Source of the DNA: Lachnospiraceae bacterium
Lineage (GTDB): Bacteria; Bacillota; Clostridia; Lachnospirales; Lachnospiraceae
NCBI GenBank assembly: GCA_022790855.1
Contig: JAAVYA010000034.1
Coordinates: 1-50,778 of the forward strand
Length of the DNA stretch: 50,778 bases
Direction of reading: 5' to 3'
In this document: positions 44,012-50,778 of the stretch, one piece after another
Layout of the letters: the number at the start of each line of letters is the position of its first letter
How positions within the stretch are numbered: position 1 is the stretch's first letter
Made by a program: the position numbers and the translations under genes
The notes under the pieces: model-generated
Databases searched by the model: none
Seen by the model: only the letters and a program-made list of their open reading frames with translations
What the model was told of the DNA's origin: nothing

Positions 44012-44674
44012 ATGGAACTGGAAAAAATAATTTCAGCAGTAGATCATACTTTGCTGACACAAGGAGCTACCTGGGAAGAGATTCGTTTGATCTGTCAAGA
44101 GGCTAGGACATATGGTACGGCATCCGTATGCATTCCGCCTTCCTATGTAAAACAAGCAGCAGATTATCTCCAGGGGGAGATACCGGTATGTACGGTAATC
44201 GGGTTCCCCAATGGATATCAGACCACGGAAACAAAGGTATTTGAAGCGGAAGATGCCATTGAAAACGGAGCTTCTGAAATTGATATGGTGATCAATATCG
44301 GATGGGTAAAGGAAGGAAAGTATGAACAGGTGGAAAATGAGATCCGGATGCTTAAGACGGTTTGCGGAGATCTTATTTTAAAGGTAATTATTGAGACATG
44401 CCTACTGAGCGAGGAAGAAAAGATCGAATTGTGCCATGTGGTGACAAGGGCAGGAGCTGATTTTATTAAGACCTCCACCGGATTTTCCACCGGAGGCGCT
44501 ACCTTTGAAGACGTTGCGCTATTTGCGGCCCATGTAGGAGAACATGTGAAAATTAAGGCGGCTGGAGGAATCGCCGCGTTAGAGGATGCCTGGCGTTTTT
44601 TGGAGCTTGGGGCGTCCAGGCTTGGTACCAGCCGGATTGTGAAGCTGTTGCAGGAACGTGGAGAGGCAGAATAA
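44012..44674 (+). CDS. deoC: Deoxyribose-phosphate aldolase
   Basis: This 220-residue class I aldolase splits 2-deoxyribose-5-phosphate to glyceraldehyde-3-phosphate and acetaldehyde. The Schiff-base Lys is in the conserved FIKTSTGF (Lys153), with the supporting Lys in [10 protein letters not shown], and [10 protein letters not shown] is also typical. The length is normal. GGAGGAG precedes the start. It follows radA by 26 bases, so it may share its transcript although the functions are unrelated. Confidence 0.95.
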   Translation: MELEKIISAVDHTLLTQGATWEEIRLICQEARTYGTASVCIPPSYVKQAADYLQGEIPVCTVIGFPNGYQTTETKVFEAEDAIENGASEIDMVINIGWVKEGKYEQVENEIRMLKTVCGDLILKVIIETCLLSEEEKIELCHVVTRAGADFIKTSTGFSTGGATFEDVALFAAHVGEHVKIKAAGGIAALEDAWRFLELGASRLGTSRIVKLLQERGEAE

Positions 44675-44688
44675 CTTCGGTTTAGGAA

Positions 44689-44740
44689 AAGAACCGCTGC
44701 GGGCTTTTCGGTAATTTGGAAAGCTTTGCAGCGGTTCTTA
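44689..44740. terminator. Bidirectional terminator between deoC and the DegV-kinase gene
   Basis: AAGAACCGCTGC (44689-44700) and GCAGCGGTTCTT (44728-44739) form a perfect 12-base stem with an inner GCTTT/AAAGC stem. ATTTTTAATTT follows on the plus strand and TTTTCC on the minus strand. Confidence 0.85.
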
Positions 44741-44743
44741 TTT

Positions 44744-47443
44744 TTAATTTGCCGTTTCTGATTTGGCATATGGGGAAAATGAGATGGCGGCTTCGTTTTT
44801 TTTCATAAACAGAAGCCCGAAAGATCCTGGGCCGCAATTACTGGAAATCGCAGCGGAGGCTTTCTGGAGATAAACTCTCTCAAAAGGACAATACTGTTGT
44901 ACTAATTCTTGGATGTAGGCGAGGCTTCGTTCATCCATTCCGGCATATGTTATAAATAAAATACGTTTGTCAATATTTCGTGCATTCATAAGGACCTTTC
45001 GGACGTAGCTTTTCGTAACGTGTTCAAAACTTCCCATCTTTACACTCTCAACCACCATTTTTCTTTTTCGAAGTACAATGATTGGATGCAGTAACAGTGC
45101 GTCGCAGAGTATTTGCGTCCGTTTGGATATCTTTCCGGCGCGGCACATCATATGCGTACTGTCAATGATAAAAGCAGAAGAAATGTAACGCCGGAGCTTT
45201 TTTACAGTTTCCATGATTTCTTCTTTTGAAGCATGGTTCTGCGCCATGGAGGCCGCATATAACACGGATAACCCTAAACTGCTGGAAAGGAGCCCGGAGT
45301 CAAGTACTGTAACGTTCTCGAAGGATTTGGCTGCTTCTACCGCATTGTGGTACCCTTGGCTGGCGTGTTTTGCCATGGTAATATGAATTACGTTTTGGGC
45401 TTCCGTAAGCTTCTCAGCAAAAAAATGCTCATAGTCTACCACATCGGGGGGTTCGGAGACACCCTGTTTTCCGCTGGCTATGTGTATCAGCAGTTCGTCG
45501 GCTTTTAATTCCAGTTCATCCAAAAAACGTCCCTGGTCTGTACGGACATAGTATGGGCATACGGAAATGCCAAATTCATTTTTTAGTGATTCAGGAAGGT
45601 CGCATACACTGTCTGTTGTGACCATAATGGACATTCTGTGGGCCTGCTCAAAGATCAGTATGTCTTTCCCGATTTCAGATTGGTTGACGCCTTCGCTAAG
45701 TTTCACAAGTTTTTTGGGGAGGATGCTCAAAACGGCTGCTTCCAGCAAGGCTCCGTTGACGGGTTTGGCGAGATATCCGCTAAACCCTTCTTTTCGGTAC
45801 AGCATCTGATTGTCATTGCCTACATTGGCTGTCAGGGCAATAACTGGAACGTCTTTGCACAGTCCTCCGGTCTGGGTACGCAGCGCATGAAGACATTCAA
45901 TTCCATCCATCTCCGGCATAATGTGATCCATTAAAATACCGTCGTAATGATGGCTCTGGGTGAGTTTCAGGCATTCCTCCCCGCTGGAAGCCGTATCGAT
46001 TTGAAGCTTCGTATTGGAAAGCAGTTTGCATACTACAATTAAATTGATGTCATTGTCGTCTACCACCAGCAAATGGGCGTCCGGCGCTTCAAAGCTTTGC
46101 TGGTACCGTTCCTCTTCCTCAATTTTTGAACGGGAAGCCAGCGTGAAGGTTCCTAGCTCCTTATCATCAACAATATCCTGTTCCAAAGACACGATAAAAG
46201 TTGAGCCTTTTGTGTATACGCTGTTTACACTGATCTGGCCGCCCATCAGTTCCACAAGCTGCCGGGATATATTAAGGCCAAGTCCAGTTCCTTCAATGTG
46301 GCGGTTTTTTTGTTCTTCCACCCGCTTAAAAGCGTTAAACAGGTATGGAATATTCTCTTTTTTTACACCTTGCCCCGTATCCTCTACGGAATACCAGATC
46401 CGTACTTTGTGCGGTTCTAGCCGTTCGCAGCGGACGGAAAGCGTGACGGTTCCTTCGCTGGTATATTTGACGGCATTGTTCAAAAGGTTGATCAAGATCT
46501 GTTTGATCCGAACCTCGTCTCCGCAAAGGATACTTGGAATAGAAGCATCCACCTGCAGGCGGAATTCCAATCCCTTTTCTTTTGCCTTGATCCAGATCAT
46601 ATTGATGATTTCCGAAAAAAGCGCTTCGGTTTCATAGGATACGTTAATAATTTCCATTTTACCGGATTTTAGTTTGGACGAATCCATGATATCATTAATA
46701 AGCGTAAGGAGTAATTTACTGGCTCCTTGAATATTTCTGGCGTTTTCGGCGACGTCTTCTGAAATTTCTCCCCGCAAAATAATCTCGTTGAGGCCGATGA
46801 TCGTATTGATGGGGGTACGGATTTCATGGCTCATGCTGGAAAAAAAGTGATTTTCTGCCTGGTTCAGTTCCTCGATTTCTTTTTTTTGCTGTATAGAAAT
46901 TTTATTTTCTTCCTCATAAAGATAATTCTGGAACAGAAGCAGAAGGCTGGTCAGCCCTCCCGCCAGGATGACGGAGCGCGCTGAATCAAAATAGGCTTGG
47001 GCCGGAGTGTTTGCCATTACAAAATCAGGAAAGTGGTATGCAATATAATAACAGAGTATGGTCTCCGCAGAGCAAAGCAGGAAGAATACTGCTTTTCGTT
47101 TCCCATTCAAAGCGATGGTAATATAAATAAAACAAAGTACAAACCATTCCGGGGCTCCGCCATAGATTCCGCCTGTTGTGAAAAAACTGACTGGAAAAAG
47201 TAACAGCAGCAGTACCACAATGGCGGTTGCGCCCGTGTTGATGCGCTCTGTCCGGATGCTGATCCTTACGACTGCGGCCATATAGATCAGGCATACCGGT
47301 AATATAAATAAGTTGGCGGAATATCTGCTCATAAGTAAAATAAATATTAGGGCGATCATACTAATGCCGGTAACAAGGCGGAACATACGCTCCTGCAAAC
47401 TCATTTTACGGTCAAATATTTTTTTGTACCATTTTTGAAACAC
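44744..47443 (-). CDS. Membrane hybrid histidine kinase fused to a DegV domain
   Basis: This is an 899-residue protein. Five or six membrane helices fill residues 20-175. HisKA has His206 in SHEIRTPIN, and the ATPase domain has NNAVKYT, DTGQGV and GTGLGL. A receiver (456-575) has pocket VVDDND and Asp506 in ILMDHIMPEMDG. Residues 604-882 are a whole DegV-like domain: MVTTDSVCDLPESL, then VSEPPDVVDYEHFF in place of the usual TSQPS loop, VLDSGLLSSSLGL, RAGKISKR and LLLHPIIVL. DegV/FakB proteins bind one fatty acid. The fusion is in one clean frame, without an Hpt. GTG start after AGGAGG, 27 bases behind the upstream kinase gene. Confidence 0.88.
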   Translation of the reverse strand: MFQKWYKKIFDRKMSLQERMFRLVTGISMIALIFILLMSRYSANLFILPVCLIYMAAVVRISIRTERINTGATAIVVLLLLLFPVSFFTTGGIYGGAPEWFVLCFIYITIALNGKRKAVFFLLCSAETILCYYIAYHFPDFVMANTPAQAYFDSARSVILAGGLTSLLLLFQNYLYEEENKISIQQKKEIEELNQAENHFFSSMSHEIRTPINTIIGLNEIILRGEISEDVAENARNIQGASKLLLTLINDIMDSSKLKSGKMEIINVSYETEALFSEIINMIWIKAKEKGLEFRLQVDASIPSILCGDEVRIKQILINLLNNAVKYTSEGTVTLSVRCERLEPHKVRIWYSVEDTGQGVKKENIPYLFNAFKRVEEQKNRHIEGTGLGLNISRQLVELMGGQISVNSVYTKGSTFIVSLEQDIVDDKELGTFTLASRSKIEEEERYQQSFEAPDAHLLVVDDNDINLIVVCKLLSNTKLQIDTASSGEECLKLTQSHHYDGILMDHIMPEMDGIECLHALRTQTGGLCKDVPVIALTANVGNDNQMLYRKEGFSGYLAKPVNGALLEAAVLSILPKKLVKLSEGVNQSEIGKDILIFEQAHRMSIMVTTDSVCDLPESLKNEFGISVCPYYVRTDQGRFLDELELKADELLIHIASGKQGVSEPPDVVDYEHFFAEKLTEAQNVIHITMAKHASQGYHNAVEAAKSFENVTVLDSGLLSSSLGLSVLYAASMAQNHASKEEIMETVKKLRRYISSAFIIDSTHMMCRAGKISKRTQILCDALLLHPIIVLRKRKMVVESVKMGSFEHVTKSYVRKVLMNARNIDKRILFITYAGMDERSLAYIQELVQQYCPFERVYLQKASAAISSNCGPGSFGLLFMKKNEAAISFSPYAKSETAN

Positions 47444-47470
47444 ACTATAGTACCTCCTGTATATGAATTC

Positions 47471-49975
47471 TTAAGGCTCTATTCCGGCAATGCTGCTGCA
47501 GATTTTGTCATACATGGCCAGCAGCACAGGATGATTTTTTTGGATATATTCTGTATCGGAACGTTTCCCCGCCTGCTCCAGAGCTTTTGCGCATTCGGAG
47601 AGCTGTTGTGCGCCGATGGTAAGCGACGTACTTTTTAAGGCATGGACCTTGACGGCATAATCCTTCCAATTGGCGGAAGCGTATAGGGCGGTAATTTCTG
47701 CTTTCTTGTCTGCGGCTTGTTCATGGAACATCCGCAGCATTTCTAGATAGAAGTCTGTTTCTCCGGAACAGTAATCCAGCCCAAGCTCCACGTCAATGCC
47801 GGCCTGTGTAAGCGCATCCCAGTGCGAAAAGTTCTCTTTGGGCAAATCAGCCGACTGTGGGACATCGTTTGTGAAAGTCAGATCTTCAGGGGGAGTTTCT
47901 TCAAATTTTGCGCTGCCAGAATAGGAAATGCAATGCGTCGGCAATACTTTAAGCAGCACTCTCTCCAGGAGGGATCTCTCAATGGGTTTGGGGACGAATT
48001 CCGTAAACCCTTCGTTTTTAAACATTTCTCTTGCGCCGCTCATGGTATTTGCCGTTAGGGCGATAATTGGCAGATCTTGATATATGCCGTTGTTCATTTC
48101 ACGGATCCGCCGCAGTGTTTCCACGCCGTCAAAACCAGGCATCATGTGATCCAGGAAAATAACGTCGTAGGAGGACTGGCTGCAGCGTTTGATTGCCGCC
48201 CTTCCGCTGAGGCAGGTATCTACCTGTATTCCATAGCTTCCTAAAACACCTTTGGCAACCACAAGATTCATTTCCTCATCATCGACGGCCAAAGCACGGA
48301 TCCCCACGCAGGAAAAAGGCCTTCGTCCTGTGATTTGGGACTTTTCAAAGCCGTTTTCAACGATTTGTCCGTTCAATAGGTTTACAATAGGAAGCGCGAA
48401 GAATGGTTTGCGTATTACTAGAAGCCGGCTGTCTTGAGGCAACGTAAATTCCTTTTCAGCAATTACCGTTACTTGGGAGGCCAGAGCCATTTCTTCATAA
48501 TAAGTCCGGTTTTCTTCATATTCGCTTTGGGCGATGAATACATGCGTCAAATTATGTTCCCGCTGTAGTTTTTTCAATCCTTCAAAATTATGGGCTTCGT
48601 AGCCTTCAATTCCAAGCCCTTCCACCAAGTGCAGAATCATATTATCATAATATTTCCGTACTTCGTCGCTTTTATATTTTTCCGGACGGAAATAGCAGGC
48701 CATGCAGATTTCCTCCGCGTTTGATACCACCATGCTTGGCGTATCGTCCTCAATGCCCTGGGGAATGATGATATGTACCTGAAGGCCTTGCTGTTCTTTG
48801 CTTTCAAAGTGCACAAAACCGCCTATGGAGTGCAGAAGCCCGTTGGCGATCGAAAGTCCCAGCCCCAAGCCGCCTGTATACCGGCGGCTTCCGGAATCGG
48901 CCTGGTAAAAATCGGCAAACATCTGTGTGAGCTGTGATGCGGTCATGCCGATTCCGGTATCGTAAATATCTATTATTAGGTTGGCACCGTAGCTTTCTCT
49001 CCGAAAGCCCATGCAGACATTAATTCCCCCTTCTTCTGTAAACTTGATAGAGTTTTCCAGAAGAATTTTAAGTATATGGGAGATTTTTTCAGCGTCCCCG
49101 ACCAGGATGGAAGGCATTCCAGGGTCAATATCAAATACCATTTCCAAATGCTTCCTGCTGTTTTGCAGGGCTGTCATAGTAAGGACGTCGTTGACCACGG
49201 ATGTAATACGGTAGTTTTCTTGGGCGGCGGTCAAGGTGCCTTCGACGATTTCTGTATAATCGAGGATATTATTGATTTGGCTTGACAAGCGCTTGCCGGC
49301 CATTTGGATAGAATAGATATCGTTATGGATTTCGGAGACATTTTCTTTTTCCAATGCAAGCTCGCTGATACCGATTACCATATTAATGGGAGTTCTCAGC
49401 TCATGGGATACGTTGGATAAAAAATCAGCATTATGTCTTTCGGCTGCGTCCAACTGTGCAAGCATATTGTCATATAACAGCGCTTCTTCCTTTTCTTTCT
49501 TAATCCAGTATCTTGCAATTGCCATGGCTCCGGCCGCCGTTACCGTGCCAAGTCCAAGACGCATTTTATCCTGGACGTCCATGCTGTAGGAAATGGTGTG
49601 GAAATACAGGAAATGGTATAATAGCTGTCCAATGTAAAAAGCGGCTGTTATGTATAACAGCCGCTTTCTGTTCATCAATGAAAATATCAACGACAAGACA
49701 CAAGTTACGGCGGGAATATCAAAAAGAGTGGATTCATGAACGCCAAGGAAAAAAAATTCTCCCAACATAAGCCCGGCACATATGTTTTCGTAGAAAATTT
49801 CTGATCCAACCCTTCCGATATGAAGCCACCATACAATAAAACAGCCTAAGAATATTAACGGAACTGTCCATGCTTCCCATGACATAGAGAGGGTGATCAA
49901 AACTAATACGGCGCTGAATATGCTGACAATACAAGCCATAAGCAGGTGCATACTTGTTTTTGCTTCCGTTCTCAT
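47471..49975 (-). CDS. Membrane hybrid histidine kinase with receiver and Hpt
   Basis: This is an 834-residue protein. About six membrane helices (10-157) are followed by HisKA with His191 in SHELRTPIN, and an ATPase domain with LLENSIKFT, DTGIGM and GLGLGL. Residues 412-540 look like a receiver without a phospho-acceptor. The true receiver (about 558-680) has AVDDEE and Asp609 in FLDHMMPGFDG. A C-terminal Hpt (720-834) carries His778 in VHALKSTS. It can run a full His-Asp-His relay and could donate phosphate to the single receiver upstream or the DegV-kinase downstream. Its ATG overlaps the stop of the receiver gene (ATGA). Confidence 0.92.
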   Translation of the reverse strand: MRTEAKTSMHLLMACIVSIFSAVLVLITLSMSWEAWTVPLIFLGCFIVWWLHIGRVGSEIFYENICAGLMLGEFFFLGVHESTLFDIPAVTCVLSLIFSLMNRKRLLYITAAFYIGQLLYHFLYFHTISYSMDVQDKMRLGLGTVTAAGAMAIARYWIKKEKEEALLYDNMLAQLDAAERHNADFLSNVSHELRTPINMVIGISELALEKENVSEIHNDIYSIQMAGKRLSSQINNILDYTEIVEGTLTAAQENYRITSVVNDVLTMTALQNSRKHLEMVFDIDPGMPSILVGDAEKISHILKILLENSIKFTEEGGINVCMGFRRESYGANLIIDIYDTGIGMTASQLTQMFADFYQADSGSRRYTGGLGLGLSIANGLLHSIGGFVHFESKEQQGLQVHIIIPQGIEDDTPSMVVSNAEEICMACYFRPEKYKSDEVRKYYDNMILHLVEGLGIEGYEAHNFEGLKKLQREHNLTHVFIAQSEYEENRTYYEEMALASQVTVIAEKEFTLPQDSRLLVIRKPFFALPIVNLLNGQIVENGFEKSQITGRRPFSCVGIRALAVDDEEMNLVVAKGVLGSYGIQVDTCLSGRAAIKRCSQSSYDVIFLDHMMPGFDGVETLRRIREMNNGIYQDLPIIALTANTMSGAREMFKNEGFTEFVPKPIERSLLERVLLKVLPTHCISYSGSAKFEETPPEDLTFTNDVPQSADLPKENFSHWDALTQAGIDVELGLDYCSGETDFYLEMLRMFHEQAADKKAEITALYASANWKDYAVKVHALKSTSLTIGAQQLSECAKALEQAGKRSDTEYIQKNHPVLLAMYDKICSSIAGIEP

Positions 49976-50334
49976 TTTCCATACAGCTCCTTTGCAATTC
50001 TTTTTAGTAAATCACGCGGAAGAAATGGTTTTTTTATGTAATTTGCCGCTCCCAGTTTGATGGCGCTTAGAACATCGTCCTCATCGCCGGAGGCTGTTAA
50101 AAAAATTACCGGAATTTGGTCATAACGGGCTTTTAAGCGTCCAAATGTTTCGATTCCATTCATGCCGGGCATTTCAATATCCAGAAGAATCAGGTCAATT
50201 CGTTGGTTTTTTAATATATCCAGGGCTTTCTCGCCTGATTTCGCAAGAACCACTTCATAGTGTTTTTCCAGAATCATTTCTGTTCTCTTCAGGTTCATTT
50301 CATCATCGTCCACGACTAAAATATGTTTTATCAT
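49972..50334 (-). CDS. Single-domain response regulator
   Basis: This 120-residue CheY-like receiver is almost nothing but the domain. It has the acidic pocket VVDDDE, phospho-acceptor Asp in LILLDIEMPGMNG, Thr in FLTAS and the conserved Lys in YIKKPFLP. With no output domain it must act by protein contact or as a phosphate shuttle or sink. It is first in the three-gene minus-strand operon, with AGGAGG ahead of ATG 50334 and translational overlap with the next kinase. Confidence 0.92.
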   Translation of the reverse strand: MIKHILVVDDDEMNLKRTEMILEKHYEVVLAKSGEKALDILKNQRIDLILLDIEMPGMNGIETFGRLKARYDQIPVIFLTASGDEDDVLSAIKLGAANYIKKPFLPRDLLKRIAKELYGK

Positions 50335-50389
50335 ATATAGAAACCTCCTGCATTACTTCACAAATTAATAATTAATTCGCACAGACTTC

Positions 50390-50418
50390 ATTTTAAAACA
50401 GTATAAAGATAAAATCAA
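50390..50418 (-). promoter_or_regulatory. Minus-strand promoter of the phosphorelay operon
   Basis: On the minus strand, TTGATT (complement of 50413-50418) and TAAAAT (complement of 50390-50395) are 17 bases apart, with about 55 bases to the start codon. Confidence 0.65.
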
Positions 50419-50508
50419 GCGTTCATTTGTTGGAAAATGTGTAAATTATATCTTATAAGAAAGATTTCAAATGCAGAAAAAAGAAAATGAAAAAAATGTA
50501 AAAAGATG

Positions 50509-50537
50509 TTGACAGATAGAAAAAAAGGTGATAACAT
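50509..50537 (+). promoter_or_regulatory. rRNA-type promoter P1
   Basis: TTGACA (50509-50514) and TAACAT (50532-50537) have a 17-base spacer, behind an A-rich tract of UP-element type. Confidence 0.65.
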
Positions 50538-50647
50538 GTAATCCGGTCGCGCAAAGCGAAAGGATTTTTTACATACGGTACTAGAAGGTATGATATTTAT
50601 GATATTTTCCAGTAAAAAGAAAAATGTAAAAAAATTAAAAAAAGATG

Positions 50648-50676
50648 TTGACAAGTGATAACAGATATGGTAATAT
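50648..50676 (+). promoter_or_regulatory. rRNA-type promoter P2
   Basis: TTGACA (50648-50653) and TAATAT (50671-50676) have a 17-base spacer. The upstream block (AAAATGTAAAAA, then AGATG before TTGACA) repeats that of P1, as in tandem ribosomal promoters. Confidence 0.7.
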
Positions 50677-50778
50677 ATAGAAGTTGTCGCTTGAGACAAC
50701 AGACAGGACCTTGATAACTGAACAGTGAAATAACCTTGAACGATTCAAAGAGAATCAGAAAGAACGCGTTTCGGAAAG
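50677..50778 (+). other. Leader of a probable rRNA operon, 16S outside the window
   Basis: A small hairpin GTTGTC/GACAAC (50683-50700) is followed by GACCTTGATAACTGAACAGTG, the kind of sequence seen just before 16S rRNA and in rRNA spacers of Clostridia. No rRNA bases are recognised before the window ends, and no open frame of note lies between 50419 and 50778. Confidence 0.6.

Noticed and set aside
44796..45634. DegV domain as a separate gene
   Set aside because: The frame is continuous with the kinase, and only a weak AGCAGG precedes the internal ATG at 45634. A fusion is the simpler reading, although an internal start is not excluded.
50540..50570. Strong terminator between the two rRNA promoters
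   Set aside because: The outer stem AATCC/GGATT would begin before the likely start of the P1 transcript, leaving only a four-base inner stem.

Overview
The window reads as a stretch of a Lachnospiraceae (Clostridia, gut Firmicutes) chromosome. This is an inference from strong AGGAGG-type ribosome binding sites, TTGACA/TATAAT promoters with 17-base spacers, closely packed operons, and family content typical of that group: GHKL/LytTR two-component pairs, a PadR-DUF1700-DUF4097-PspC operon, a GntR-ClpC operon, a DUF5685 gene and a cohesin-like surface protein. No rRNA or tRNA gene lies inside, but the last 270 bases look like the tandem promoters and leader of an rRNA operon starting just beyond the edge. 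I would not name a genus.

Layout. 1-2790: remnant of an ABC transporter ATPase, a NYN/LOTUS protein, a viroplasmin-type RNase H, and an antisense wreck of an AAA-ATPase-like/PD-(D/E)XK gene. 2975-5953: copper module, with a CsoR operator inside a perfect promoter, csoR, and a copA whose 3' end carries an in-frame CopZ-like domain with its own ribosome binding site. 6067-7141: a 46-residue small protein and a DHH phosphoesterase. 7235-9863: a response-regulator stub, a small membrane protein, and a divergent GHKL kinase/LytTR regulator pair. 9880-14587: molybdenum locus. The xanthine-dehydrogenase-type gene is a wreck and xdhC is truncated, while a MoeA-like protein and modABC are intact behind a palindrome and a leader able to form competing hairpins. 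14690-22178: PIG-L deacetylase, then methyltransferase, hslO, nadE, a DUF5685 gene, a J-domain protein and a MATE transporter. 22212-25367 (minus): a soluble hybrid kinase with three PAS-like domains.

25588-27928: the PadR envelope operon. 27976-31613: an amidohydrolase, an acetyltransferase and a second LytTR/GHKL pair on the minus strand. 31954-34312: a hemerythrin-unknown-receiver fusion protein and a two-domain acetyltransferase. 34409-39030: Rel, an MBL-fold hydrolase and a cohesin-like membrane protein. 39120-44674: GntR regulator, clpC, an uncharacterised protein, radA and deoC.

44744-50334 (minus): a three-gene phosphorelay operon made of a single-domain receiver, a membrane hybrid kinase with a receiver and Hpt, and a second membrane hybrid kinase with a complete DegV (fatty-acid-binding) domain fused to its C-terminus. 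That kinase is the least expected architecture in the window and the best candidate for an undescribed system: a phosphorelay that may read an acyl lipid. The hemerythrin-receiver protein is the second candidate.
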